From: Sulfitobacter sp. M39
Lineage (GTDB): Bacteria; Pseudomonadota; Alphaproteobacteria; Rhodobacterales; Rhodobacteraceae
Direction: 5' to 3'
Length of the DNA stretch: 64,000 bases
Assembly (NCBI RefSeq): GCF_021735935.1
Contig: NZ_WMDZ01000001.1
Location: forward strand, 1,488,001 to 1,552,000
Both the position numbers and the translations under genes were made by a program. Positions 9,476 through 19,739 of this stretch are shown here, in pieces (within the stretch, counting starts at the first letter, position 1; every line of letters begins with the position of its first letter). Below the pieces are notes generated by a model. The model saw nothing but the letters and a program-made list of their open reading frames with translations, was not told the origin of the DNA and ran no database searches.

Positions 9476-10198
9476 ATGACTATTGATCCAGAACATAAGA
9501 TAGACGAATTGACCCCAATACTCGGGGTTGAATTTTCGACTGTGTATGTTTACGCGATGCTCGATCTCTTATCACTGAGAAACCAATGGCGAATTTATAA
9601 GGGGCTATTTGGACAGAATAGGGAACGGTTCGAGTTGATGAACCGCGCGTCGCCGGTCGTTTCGGGTGTCATAGAGCGTTCAATGTTCGAGGCGGCACTA
9701 TTGGCGATAAGGCGATTGACGGACAAAATTACAACTAAGCAAGGTAAACAACCGGTTACTGTATGCGCTTTTCCCATTCATCTGAAAGGTGAGCAGCAAG
9801 CTGAAATGAAATTACTCGTGTCTAAAGCAGTTATATCAGCGAAGTTTGCACGCAACTGGTCGGATAAGCGGATAGCCCATTCTGAAATTGCCTATCGAAC
9901 GGGTGCAATTAAATTAGAACCCGCCAGCCGCGATAAAGTAGATATCTGTATCAAACACATCGCCGAAACGCTTCAGTGGATCGAAGCCAAAAAAATGGGC
10001 ATTCATTTCGATACGCACCCCGTTTCTCTTCTACCCGACGAAACGGATTTTTTGGTGAACCTCTATGAAGGTGAACTTGCACTGAAGGAACGGAAAGCGA
10101 GGATGATTAAGCTCTTGGATCAAGGGAAGTTGGACGAGTTTGAAGCGATAGCACCCTACCCAGCTTGGCTTGATCCTCCACCAAATGAGCACGATTAA
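9476..10198 (+). CDS. AbiU2/HEPN-like protein, candidate defence or toxin factor
   Basis: 240 residues, with markedly lower GC and different codon use from its neighbours. The helical N-terminus with NRERFELMNRASPVVSGVIE, then ALLAIRRLTDK, then NWSDKRIAHSEIA around 127-138 follows the AbiU2-type HEPN pattern (relatives I recall read WRNKRIAHRD). His135 is kept, but the usual Arg-Asn ahead of it reads Ser-Asp, so RNase activity is doubtful. AbiU2 was described with abortive phage infection; a role here is inferred from family and from the transferred look of the locus. It is a lone gene converging on parE with only 5 bp between stops. GAGGGGG lies about ten bases before the ATG. Confidence 0.6.
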   Translation: MTIDPEHKIDELTPILGVEFSTVYVYAMLDLLSLRNQWRIYKGLFGQNRERFELMNRASPVVSGVIERSMFEAALLAIRRLTDKITTKQGKQPVTVCAFPIHLKGEQQAEMKLLVSKAVISAKFARNWSDKRIAHSEIAYRTGAIKLEPASRDKVDICIKHIAETLQWIEAKKMGIHFDTHPVSLLPDETDFLVNLYEGELALKERKARMIKLLDQGKLDEFEAIAPYPAWLDPPPNEHD

Positions 10199-10203
10199 CC
10201 CCC

Positions 10204-12165
10204 TCAAACATCCAGCTCCTCCACAAACTGGGCGTTCTCCTGAATATACTGGTAGCGTAGCTCGGGTTTCTTCCCCATCAGACGCTCGACCAGATCGCCG
10301 GTCTCTCCGGGCATGTCTTCGTCGACGGTGACACGGATCAGCTTGCGGGTGGTGGGGTCCATCGTGGTCTCTTTCAGGTCTTTCGCGTCCATCTCGCCCA
10401 GACCCTTGAACCGTTGCAGATCGATCTTGCCTTTGCCGCCCAGGCCTTTCTCAAGCCACATGTCCTTTTCCGCATCATCCGCCACATAGACGCGCTTGGC
10501 CCCTTGGGTCAGACGGTAAAGCGGCGGACACGCGAGGTAGAGGTGCCCGGCGTCGATCATCGGGCGCATCTGGGTATAAAAGAACGTCATCAGCAGCGCC
10601 GCGATATGGGCCCCGTCTACATCCGCATCGGTCATGATGATGATCTTGTCATAGCGCAGGTCATCAAGGTTGAACTTCGTGCCCATCCCGACGCCAAGCG
10701 CCTCGCATAGATCGTTGATCTCGGCATTGGTGTTCAGCTTGCTCGACGCGGCCCCCAACACGTTGAGGATCTTGCCCTTTAGCGGCAGCAAGGCTTGCGT
10801 GTTCCGGTTGCGCGCGCCCTTGCCGGAGCCACCGGCGGAATCGCCCTCCACGATGAACAGCTCGGTGCCTTCGCGGGTTTTGGAGGTGCAGTCGGTCAGC
10901 TTGCCGGGCAGGCGCAGCTTTTTCGTGGCGGTCTTGCGCGCGGTCTCTTTTTCCTGACGGCGGCGCAGGCGTTCTTCGGCGCGCAGCACAAGGAAATCAA
11001 GGATCGCACCGGCGCTTTTGGTATCCGCCGCCAGCCAGTTGTCAAAGTGGTCGCGCACGGCGTTTTCCACCATGCGCTGCGCGTCCACCGTCGCCAGACG
11101 GTCCTTGGTCTGGCCAACGAATTCAGGCTCGCGGATAAAGCAGGACACCAACGCACAGCCGCCGGTGATCAGATCGTCGCGGGTGATGGTGCCGGCCTTC
11201 TTGTTGCCGACCAGCTCGCCGTAGGCTTTGACGCCTTTCAGGATCGCGGACCAGAAACCGGCCTCGTGGGTGCCGCCTTCGGGGGTGGGGATGGTGTTAC
11301 AATAGGACTGGATGAAGCCATCGCGTGACGGCGTCCAGTTGATCGCCCATTCGACCTTGCCCGGTGCGTTGAATTTCTCGCGGAAGTCGACGGTGCCGCC
11401 AAAGGGGTGTTCGGCGTAGGTTGTCGACCCTTTCAGCGTTTCGTTCAGATAATCCGACAGGCCGCCGGGGAAGTGGAACGTCGCCTCTTGCGGAGTGTCG
11501 CCATCGGTCTGGCCGCATTTCCAGCGGATTTCGACGCCGGAAAACAGATAGGCTTTGGACCGCGCCATCGCGAACAGCCGCGCGGGCTTGAGCTTGAGCG
11601 CGCCAAAGATCTCTGCATCGGGGTGGAAGGTGACAGCCGTCCCGCGCCGGTTCGGGGCCGCGCCGATTTTCTCAAGCTTGCCTTGGGGGATGCCGCGCGA
11701 AAACTCCATCGCGAACAGCTCGCGGTTGCGCGCGACCTCGACCCGCAGGTGATCCGACAGCGCGTTGACCACAGAGGAGCCCACGCCGTGCAGACCGCCC
11801 GAGGTCTCGTACGAATCGCCCGAGAATTTACCGCCCGCGTTCAGCGTGCAAAAGATGATCTCCAGCGCCGATTTGCTGGGGTCTTTGGGGTGCGGATCGG
11901 TGGGGATGCCGCGCCCGTTGTCACGCACGGTGACATGGCCGTTTTCATGCAGTTCCAGCTCAATCCAGGTGGCATGGCCCGCGACGGCTTCGTCCATCGA
12001 GTTATCGATGATTTCCGCGACCATATGGTGCAGCGCGCGATCGTCCTTGCCCCCGATGTACATGCCGGGGCGCAGGCGCACGTGCTCCATATCCTCAAGA
12101 ACCTGGATCGAAGAGGCATCATATTCCTTGGCGTTGCTCTGCGCACCGGAAAGAAGATCGGACAT
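10204..12165 (-). CDS. parE: DNA topoisomerase IV subunit B
   Basis: 653 residues, full length. The GHKL ATPase features are present (EIIDNSMDEAVAGH, VRDNGRGIPTD, GGLHGVGSSVVNALS), followed by the transducer domain and the TOPRIM region with EGDSAGG, PLKGKILNV and DADVDGAHI. ParE pairs with ParC, encoded elsewhere, to decatenate daughter chromosomes. Length and the short C-terminal region (no large insertion) favour ParE over GyrB. It starts at ATG 12165 (MSDLLSG) and appears monocistronic. Confidence 0.95.
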   Translation of the reverse strand: MSDLLSGAQSNAKEYDASSIQVLEDMEHVRLRPGMYIGGKDDRALHHMVAEIIDNSMDEAVAGHATWIELELHENGHVTVRDNGRGIPTDPHPKDPSKSALEIIFCTLNAGGKFSGDSYETSGGLHGVGSSVVNALSDHLRVEVARNRELFAMEFSRGIPQGKLEKIGAAPNRRGTAVTFHPDAEIFGALKLKPARLFAMARSKAYLFSGVEIRWKCGQTDGDTPQEATFHFPGGLSDYLNETLKGSTTYAEHPFGGTVDFREKFNAPGKVEWAINWTPSRDGFIQSYCNTIPTPEGGTHEAGFWSAILKGVKAYGELVGNKKAGTITRDDLITGGCALVSCFIREPEFVGQTKDRLATVDAQRMVENAVRDHFDNWLAADTKSAGAILDFLVLRAEERLRRRQEKETARKTATKKLRLPGKLTDCTSKTREGTELFIVEGDSAGGSGKGARNRNTQALLPLKGKILNVLGAASSKLNTNAEINDLCEALGVGMGTKFNLDDLRYDKIIIMTDADVDGAHIAALLMTFFYTQMRPMIDAGHLYLACPPLYRLTQGAKRVYVADDAEKDMWLEKGLGGKGKIDLQRFKGLGEMDAKDLKETTMDPTTRKLIRVTVDEDMPGETGDLVERLMGKKPELRYQYIQENAQFVEELDV

Positions 12166-12315
12166 GTAGGGGCCTGCCTGTCTGTTGCTTTTGTTGAGCC
12201 TCCCACTATGCCAGAGCGCTATGGTCGGGGGAAGGGCGGATGACGTCGCAATGCGGTGTTTCCTGCGGCTGTGCCTTTGCTATCATCGCTGCAAGAAACC
12301 GTTGGAAGGCTTGCC

Positions 12316-12987
12316 ATGACGTTTGACACCGTTACCCCCACCACCCTGCGCGATGTGCCCAACTGGCGCTATATGATGCAGGAATGTGACGAGCTTTATC
12401 GCTACCTGCCCGCGGGCGGCAGCGACCGGATCAAAAGCCATCAACGCAAAGCACGCGAGGCCATCGCAAGGCTGCTGCGGGGCAATGCCGAACTGCGGTT
12501 GCAGCCGCGCGCGGAAAAGCCCGTCACCGCCCATCTGCGCCGCGCGCTGGACGAGGGCAAGCAGGGGGCCTTGGCCCCCGCGGTCAGGGCGCTGGATGCC
12601 GTGGCCCATGACCTCAGCTGGCAATACGGCTACGAGAAAGTCCCCAAGGGGCTGACCAACAGCTATGCCTATGCCGAATTGGCAGGGGCGCAGGGTCCGG
12701 TGGTCAGCCATGATATCATTCTGGGCGTGGTGCTCTTCGCGCCGGGCTGCACCTATCCGGCCCATGCCCATAAGGGGATCACCGAAAGCTACGTCTGCCT
12801 GTCCGGCGCGGTGTCCGAGAACCATCAAGGCGTCTATGTGCCCGGTTCGATGATCTTTAACCCGCCCGAACATCTGCACCGGATCACGGTGGGCGATCAT
12901 GAACCCGCGCTTTTGGCTTATGCATGGATGGGCGAGCCCGCTGATCTGCACCAGCAAAAAATGGTCTTTACCCGCGCCCGTAAATAA
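12316..12987 (+). CDS. dddL: Dimethylsulfoniopropionate lyase, DddL-type cupin
   Basis: 223 residues. The C-terminal half holds a full cupin motif 1, G(X)5HXH(X)4E(X)6G, spelled GCTYPAHAHKGITESYVCLSG in part, and motif 2 GSMIFNPPEHLHRIT. The two His, Glu, a Tyr two residues after the Glu, and a later His match metal and catalytic positions known for cupin DMSP lyases. The N-terminal part (SDRIKSHQRKAREAI) and the tail (LLAYAWMGEPADLHQQKM) agree with DddL as I remember it. The enzyme cleaves DMSP to dimethyl sulfide and acrylate in the cytosol. GGAAGG precedes ATG 12316. No other DMSP gene is adjacent. Confidence 0.8.
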   Translation: MTFDTVTPTTLRDVPNWRYMMQECDELYRYLPAGGSDRIKSHQRKAREAIARLLRGNAELRLQPRAEKPVTAHLRRALDEGKQGALAPAVRALDAVAHDLSWQYGYEKVPKGLTNSYAYAELAGAQGPVVSHDIILGVVLFAPGCTYPAHAHKGITESYVCLSGAVSENHQGVYVPGSMIFNPPEHLHRITVGDHEPALLAYAWMGEPADLHQQKMVFTRARK

Positions 12988-13011
12988 CGCGCGGGACGGG
13001 GCAGGCGCGGC

Positions 13012-13884
13012 CTAAAGCCAGTTCAGAATGGCCTCCGCCACCTCTTGCGGTTTTTGGTGGTGCAGCCAGTGATCCGCGCCCTCGATGGGGGCGCGGGTCA
13101 GGTCGGGGGCGTAGTCCTCAAGCCCGCGGGTCGTCTCGGGCAGCAGCGCGGTATCATCGGTGCCCCAGACCAGCAGATGCGGGCAGCGGACCTGCAACCG
13201 CGCCGGATCAAAGCTGAGCGCGTCGTCAATCGCCTCGCCCTCGGCCCCCAGTTTCAGCGGTGAGGCGCGATACCAGTTCACCATCCCGCGCAGCCCCGCC
13301 GCATCGCGCCACGCTGCCTTGTAGCCCGCCAGCGTCTCGCCCTCTAGCCAGCTCATATCCATATGCGCCGAGAACAGCCCCATCAGCTTGTCGAAGTTAT
13401 CTGCGGTCAGAATATCCTCTGACCCCTCACGGCGCAGGAAATGGATGTATTGCGACGCATCGGTCTGCGCGCCGCCCTTGGCAAGCTCGCGCTGGAAGGG
13501 GGCGGGGTGGACGCCGTTCATGATGATCAGCTTCGATACCAGATCAGGCCGCCCGATGGTCAGCGCATAGGCGACAGAGGCCCCCCAGTCATGGCCCAGC
13601 AGGATCACGGGGTCGTCCCCGATGAGCGCCGCCATGTCCGACACGAGCTTTGACGTCTTGTATTCATCTACCTCGGAAGGTCGCCAGCTTTGCCCATAGC
13701 CGCGCTGGTCGGGGGCAATGCAATGGAACCGCTGCGCCAATAGCGGGGCCAGATCGTTCCACGCGCCCGAATATTCGGGAAAGCCGTGCAGCATCAGCAG
13801 CTTGGGCGCGTCCTCATCGCCCCAGTGGCGGATAAAGAAAGGGTTGCCGTTGATCTGGCGGGTTTCGGTCCAATGGGCGGTCAT
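13012..13884 (-). CDS. Alpha/beta hydrolase, epoxide-hydrolase-like
   Basis: 290 residues with the epoxide hydrolase layout: oxyanion motif HGFPE near 34-38, DQRGYGQS near 59-66, nucleophile motif GHDWG (Asp) near 97-101, a helical cap, an acid in VWGTDD and the base in GADHWLHHQKP. Asp in the nucleophile elbow points to epoxide or haloalkane substrates rather than esters. ATG 13884 overlaps the TGA of the upstream hydrolase gene by 4 bp, so the two are co-translated. The physiological substrate is unknown. Confidence 0.85.
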   Translation of the reverse strand: MTAHWTETRQINGNPFFIRHWGDEDAPKLLMLHGFPEYSGAWNDLAPLLAQRFHCIAPDQRGYGQSWRPSEVDEYKTSKLVSDMAALIGDDPVILLGHDWGASVAYALTIGRPDLVSKLIIMNGVHPAPFQRELAKGGAQTDASQYIHFLRREGSEDILTADNFDKLMGLFSAHMDMSWLEGETLAGYKAAWRDAAGLRGMVNWYRASPLKLGAEGEAIDDALSFDPARLQVRCPHLLVWGTDDTALLPETTRGLEDYAPDLTRAPIEGADHWLHHQKPQEVAEAILNWL

Positions 13885-15026
13885 GTCGTCTTCCTTTTCG
13901 GTTTGTCTGGGGCGGGGTCGGCGGGCAAATGCTCCAGCTGCAGCCCTGCGGCGGTGCCCGGGGCAAAACCGGGCCAGTCAGCCCCGTCCAGCATCCCTGC
14001 GGTGTCGTCACCGCGCAGATGCATCCCCATGAAGGCGGCCGCGTAATGTTGCGCGATGTTGTTCATGCGCAGCGTGTCCCAGACCGGATCGGCATAGTGC
14101 TGGAACGGTGCCCACCCCAGCAGATCCGAATGCGCCCAGCTTTCCAGCGGGGCAGGGATCGGCGCGGCGGCATTATGGCCCGCGTTGATAAAGCTTAACA
14201 AATAGCGGTCGCTGGCGCAGCCGGTGAAGAGGCGGCGCATCGCGGCATAGTCTGATACATCATCGACGGTGCCGGCCATCATGAACAGCGGCGTGTCCAT
14301 CTGCGCCAGCCCACCGGCATCCCACATCGCCTGCCCGTTGCCCCAAGGGCCGATGGGCATGATCGCGCACAGCCGCGGGTCGCGCAGGGCGGCGTGGGTC
14401 TTTGACTCCGAAAGATGCCGCGCAAGGCTGTCGCCCTCGGGCGCGCGGGGATGCTGCAACGCCGTCTCGGCCAGACCCGCCCCGCCAAAGATCATCGCCC
14501 CGTAGCCGCCCATAGAGTAGCCGATCAGCCCGACGCGGCGACAATCGACCAGATCGCCCAAAGGGCCCGTCAGCGCCTCCATCGCGTCAATCACCGCGCG
14601 CTGGTCCAGCGGACGGTTCAGCAACGTCACTCCGAAGGCTTGCTGATCGTCATAGGTGCTGCCCGCGTGATCCGGTGCCGCCACGACAAAGCCTTGGCGC
14701 GCAAGGGATTCCGCCAGATGGCTCAGCAAAAAGCGGTTCCCGGGATACCCGTGCGAGATCAAGATCAACGGCGCAGAAATTCCCGCGGCGACAAAAGCCT
14801 CGCGGCAGGCCGACCCGTGCAGGACAGTCGGCGTCGCCCCGTCGCGCAGCAACGTGGCATAGGACGTCCCCGCATGCGTGCCCTCGGCCGCCGGATACCA
14901 AACCTCTAGCGTCAACTGGCGCGTGTCGGACACAGGGGCGGTCAGGGTGGTCACGCCGACGGGATGGGGGCCACGCTGCGCCAGCGCTGGCGCGTCGGGG
15001 CGCAGCAGATCGATGCGGTTGTGCAA
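13881..15026 (-). CDS. Alpha/beta hydrolase of the PAF-acetylhydrolase/dienelactone hydrolase type
   Basis: About 381 residues. LILISHGYPGNRFLLSHLAESLARQGF supplies the oxyanion region and GLIGYSMGGYGAMIF the Ser nucleophile elbow (GYSMG). A later acid (MAGTVDDVSDY) and FINAGHNAAAP with the His complete the triad. The family hydrolyses short-chain esters or lactones. No ATG fits: TTG 15026 (LHNRIDLL) has GGGAGA eight bases upstream and matches the usual family beginning xxNRIDLLRPDAP. Upstream sequence in the open frame is antisense to the MATE gene and unlikely to be translated. Confidence 0.82.
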   Translation of the reverse strand: MHNRIDLLRPDAPALAQRGPHPVGVTTLTAPVSDTRQLTLEVWYPAAEGTHAGTSYATLLRDGATPTVLHGSACREAFVAAGISAPLILISHGYPGNRFLLSHLAESLARQGFVVAAPDHAGSTYDDQQAFGVTLLNRPLDQRAVIDAMEALTGPLGDLVDCRRVGLIGYSMGGYGAMIFGGAGLAETALQHPRAPEGDSLARHLSESKTHAALRDPRLCAIMPIGPWGNGQAMWDAGGLAQMDTPLFMMAGTVDDVSDYAAMRRLFTGCASDRYLLSFINAGHNAAAPIPAPLESWAHSDLLGWAPFQHYADPVWDTLRMNNIAQHYAAAFMGMHLRGDDTAGMLDGADWPGFAPGTAAGLQLEHLPADPAPDKPKRKTT

Positions 15027-15171
15027 GGCGGTGTTCTCCCAACTTCGGTGTCGCGACTGTGGCGCGGCCAGCCGCAGGGTGCAAGCCCGCCCGACGACGC
15101 AAACCGCCGCGCTGCCTTCCCCTAGGTCATCGGCTCTTCCCCTTGCGGGCAGGGCGGCGTAGGAAAGGCGC

Positions 15172-16545
15172 ATGACACAGCAAATGACATATCCGGGCCA
15201 CGCCCGAGCCATCACCGTGATGGGGCTTCCGCTGGTGGGCGGGCATCTGGGGCAGATCGCGATCGGGGTCTCCGATACGGTCATGGCGGGCTGGTACAGC
15301 GTCGAGGCGCTGGCCGCTGTCACCCTCGCCAGCACCTACTTCTTCGTGCTGCTGATCTTCGGGTCGGGCTTTGCATGGGGCGTGATGCCGCTGGTCGCCG
15401 CCTTTGACGCCGAGGGCGACGAGGTCGGCCTGCGTCGCGCCACCCGCATGGGCATGTGGCTGTCGATGGGCTTTGCCGTGCTGGCGCTGCCGCTGATGAT
15501 CTGGTCGCGGCCGATCATGGCGCTGATGGGGCAGGATCAGGCGCTGGCCGATATGGTCGATGGCTATCTGTTCATCGCTGCTTGGGGTATCTTCCCCGCG
15601 CTGATGGTCATGGTGCTCAAAAGCTACCTCGCCGCGCTGGAACGCACACAGGTCGTGCTGTGGATCACGCTGCTGGCGGGCGTCGCGAATGTGCTGGCCA
15701 ACTATGCGTTCATCTTCGGCAACTGGGGCGCGCCAGAGCTTGGCGTGCGCGGTGCGGCCATCGCGTCTGTCACGTCGCACAGCGTGTCGCTGGTCGCCGT
15801 GGTGATCTACGTGCTGTGGAAAATGCCGCAACACCAGATGTTTGTCCGCCTCTGGCGCCCTGATTGGGAGATGTTGGCCCGCGTGTTCCGCCTAGGCCTG
15901 CCCATCGGCTTCACAGGGTTAAGCGAGGTCGGGCTGTTCGCAGCCAGCGCCGTCATGATGGGCTGGCTGGGCACCGTAGCGCTGGCTGCCCACGGAATCG
16001 CGCTGCAACTGGCGTCAATCACCTTTATGGTGCACCTTGGCATCAGCAACGTGGCTACGATCCGCGCAGGCAACGCCTATGGCCGCCGAGATCCGGCGCA
16101 TCTGGCGCGTGGCGCGATCACCGCGACGGTGATGTCGGCGCTGGTTGCAGTGTTGACGATCTTTGTCTTCGTGATGTGGCCTGAACCGCTGATCAACCTG
16201 TTCATGCAACGTGACGAACCCGCGCGTGACCAGATTCTTGTGATCGGGGTGGGGCTGCTTGCGATGGCGTCGCTGTTCCAGCTTGTCGATGGCGCGCAGG
16301 CCGTGGCCTTGGGCATTCTGCGCGGGGTGCAGGACACCACCGTACCGATGATCCTTGCGGGCTTTAGCTATTGGATCGTGGGCATGCCCGTGTCGTATCT
16401 GCTGGGCTTTGTCTTTGACCTAGAAGGGGTCGGGGTCTGGCTCGGGCTGGTCTTTGGCCTTGGCGTGGCGGCGATCCTGCTGAACGCGCGCTTCTGGGGC
16501 AGTGTACTAAAACGTCTGGGGCCAACAGATGCCGCAGCCACGTAA
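15172..16545 (+). CDS. MATE family efflux transporter (NorM-like)
   Basis: 457 residues, with 12 predicted membrane helices in two homologous halves. It begins GHARAITVMGLPLVGGHLGQIAIGVSDTVMAGWYS, the standard MatE domain start, and the second MatE half begins near LGLPIGFTGLSEVGLFAAS. Such proteins export cationic compounds in exchange for Na+ or H+ across the inner membrane; the substrate cannot be predicted. AGGAAAGG precedes ATG 15172. It is divergent from the hydrolase pair across about 145 bp. Confidence 0.92.
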   Translation: MTQQMTYPGHARAITVMGLPLVGGHLGQIAIGVSDTVMAGWYSVEALAAVTLASTYFFVLLIFGSGFAWGVMPLVAAFDAEGDEVGLRRATRMGMWLSMGFAVLALPLMIWSRPIMALMGQDQALADMVDGYLFIAAWGIFPALMVMVLKSYLAALERTQVVLWITLLAGVANVLANYAFIFGNWGAPELGVRGAAIASVTSHSVSLVAVVIYVLWKMPQHQMFVRLWRPDWEMLARVFRLGLPIGFTGLSEVGLFAASAVMMGWLGTVALAAHGIALQLASITFMVHLGISNVATIRAGNAYGRRDPAHLARGAITATVMSALVAVLTIFVFVMWPEPLINLFMQRDEPARDQILVIGVGLLAMASLFQLVDGAQAVALGILRGVQDTTVPMILAGFSYWIVGMPVSYLLGFVFDLEGVGVWLGLVFGLGVAAILLNARFWGSVLKRLGPTDAAAT

Positions 16546-16574
16546 CACCACCTGCTGACCGGCAGCCGCTTCGC

Positions 16575-16970
16575 CTAGGGCAGCCGGTCGGCCTTCTTGC
16601 GTACCAAGGTGCTGCGCAGATCATGCATCGCCAACAGCAGCGCGTCCGTGACGGCATCAAGCTGGTCGTCCGTGGCCTTTGACTGCACCCACTGCGTTGT
16701 CAGGTTCAGATAATCCACCGCACGGTGAATATCGTCGATGTCGCGCTGCGCCAGCACCTGTGCGCGCTCGGTCATCCACTGGCGGATACGTTCCAGATCG
16801 CCATCCGACAGCACGCGATCGCCTTGGGGTTTGATCTCGCCGTTGCGGATGTTCACAACGGCGATCTGGTCCATCTCGATCCGCCGCTGGCGGTTCTCTG
16901 CATCCACGCGAAACACCGCCGCGCCATTCTCGCGCACGCGAAAGTAATACTCTGGCAGGTCGCTCGCCAT
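16575..16970 (-). CDS. Conserved hypothetical protein (Rhodobacteraceae)
   Basis: 131 residues, soluble and charged. It opens DLPEYYFRVRENGAAVFRVDAENRQRRIEMDQIAVVNIRNGEIKPQGDR, which looks like a small beta domain, then an all-helical C-terminal part (LERIRQWMTERAQVLAQRDIDDIHRAVDYLNLTTQWVQ). No catalytic motif, signal peptide or membrane segment is seen, and I do not recognise a named family. It ends 29 bp from the convergent MATE gene and lies 22 bp downstream of the aminotransferase gene on the same strand, so it may be co-transcribed with it. Confidence 0.75.
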   Translation of the reverse strand: MASDLPEYYFRVRENGAAVFRVDAENRQRRIEMDQIAVVNIRNGEIKPQGDRVLSDGDLERIRQWMTERAQVLAQRDIDDIHRAVDYLNLTTQWVQSKATDDQLDAVTDALLLAMHDLRSTLVRKKADRLP

Positions 16971-16992
16971 GGGGGCTCCTTTACGGTCTGGC

Positions 16993-18675
<1,683 letters not shown>

Positions 18676-18683
<8 letters not shown>

Positions 18684-18942
18684 GCTGCACGAACACAAGG
18701 TAAAACGTCTGCATATGCGCTCCATGCGGCGAGGTATTAAGGAAATGGATCTGATTTTACCTTCGTATGCCTCGACCCGTCTCGCGACGATGGATGACGC
18801 GGCATTGTCGCTGTATGACGAAATGCTAAGCGAGAATGATCACGATCTTTATCAATGGGTTACGGGGCAAACGCCTGCGCCCGAACCCTTTACCGCGCTG
18901 ATCGCGGACATCCAGATTCATCTGGCTGCAAACCCGCTTTAG
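18676..18942 (+). CDS. sdhE: Succinate dehydrogenase assembly factor 2 (SdhE/YgfY)
   Basis: 88 residues, normal family length. It carries the signature RGIKEMDLIL near residues 19-28 (the RGxxEMD loop needed for attaching FAD to the SDH flavoprotein), then the helical pattern DAALSLYDEMLSENDHDLYQWVTGQ. SdhE acts in the cytosol or mitochondrial-matrix equivalent on SdhA before complex II assembly. Its start overlaps the XRE regulator gene by 8 bp. The sdh genes themselves are not in this window. Confidence 0.93.
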
Positions 18943-19054
18943 GCGCGGTTTGCCCTGCGGATGTCGGCCCCCGCGCGCCGACATCCGTCCGGTTTAACGA
19001 TATATTTTATTTTTATCTTCAGCTTCCGCCCCAATCGCAATGTCGGAGTTGAAT

Positions 19055-19351
19055 ATGAGTATCCAAAACCCCATCCCCATCCCCCCGTCAGAGGCGGGAT
19101 TCATGCAAAGCTATCTCGATGCGCTCGGGCTGGTCGAACGGCTGCACCGCCTGCTGCTGGACGTCATCAAGGATGAATTCGAACGCGTCGGCGTGCTGGA
19201 CATCAACGCCGTGCAGGCGCTGCTGCTGTTCAACATAGGTGATAATGAAGTCACCGCCGGAGAGTTGAAAAGCCGCGGTTATTATCAGGGCAGCAACGTC
19301 AGCTATAACCTGAAGACGTATGTTTCTATTGCAGTTAAAAGGAGGGGGTAG
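19055..19351 (+). pseudogene. MarR/LdtR-like regulator, 5' part, interrupted by the integrative element
   Basis: MSIQNPIPIPPSEAGFMQ begins an LdtR-like winged-helix regulator. The real sequence runs through LVERLHRLLLDVIKDEFERVGVLDINAVQALLLFNIGDNEVTAGELKSRGYYQG and SNVSYNLK, then turns into 11 element-encoded residues and a stop at 19349. The product keeps the dimerisation helices and part of the recognition helix but loses the wing and C-terminal helices. CGGAG stands six bases before ATG 19055. The missing 3' half lies at 23848-24088 and joins in frame. LdtR-type regulators control L,D-transpeptidase and stress genes in Rhizobiales; that role here is inference. Fragment expression could be dominant-negative. 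Confidence 0.88.
19303..19325. other. Left attachment junction (attL) of the integrative element
   Basis: Chromosomal CTG then AA (19313-19314), then element sequence GACGTATG. Compared with the right junction, AA is the shared dinucleotide, as expected for serine-recombinase crossover. The side 5' of AA is regulator coding sequence (codons for Asn-Leu-Lys). Confidence 0.75.
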
Positions 19352-19739
19352 TTGCAGCTATTCCACATACTTCTCGACCCACACGGGGGGAAAGACTTCG
19401 CGAGAGCTATCTTGAAGGATGCAGAGATTTTTCTCTCAAAATTCGATCAGACGGTGAGCCTACTTCGCCGCTCTGGTACAACTCACGTGCACTTGGGGTT
19501 AGTCCATAGCGGATGATGTACTCCAACAGCACCCGTTCTACCGCATTCAAGTTCCTAGTCGGTTGACGTTCTCTCATAGCTCGTGTCCTTCTTTGCCGGT
19601 CATGGCAGTGTCGAACTAAACTGTTAAAGTAAGGTTAACGTTGCGCTGAACCCGAAGTGGTTTCCGGTCGACAAAGGGGTTCTTAACCTCATCTGGGTAG
19701 CGTATATCAGTCTGTCGAACGCGTGAGGGGGTGCTAGGT
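19352..19739. other. Left end of the element, mostly non-coding
   Basis: 388 bp between the truncated regulator's stop and the first cargo gene. Apart from the small reverse ORF at 19407-19577 I see no gene, no clear promoter and no terminator. Confidence 0.5.
19407..19577 (-). CDS. Possible small element-encoded protein (56 aa)
   Basis: ATG 19577 to TAG 19407 encodes 56 residues: MRERQPTRNLNAVERVLL then EYIIRYGLTPSARELYQSG and a polar tail ending SLHPSR. The first half could form a helix and TPSARELYQ a second one, as in small winged-helix or recombination directionality factors, but this is only a shape resemblance. A weak GGACACGAG lies upstream. Recombination directionality factors are often this size, and none is otherwise visible in the element. 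I do not recognise a family. Confidence 0.35.
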   Translation of the reverse strand: MRERQPTRNLNAVERVLLEYIIRYGLTPSARELYQSGEVGSPSDRILREKSLHPSR

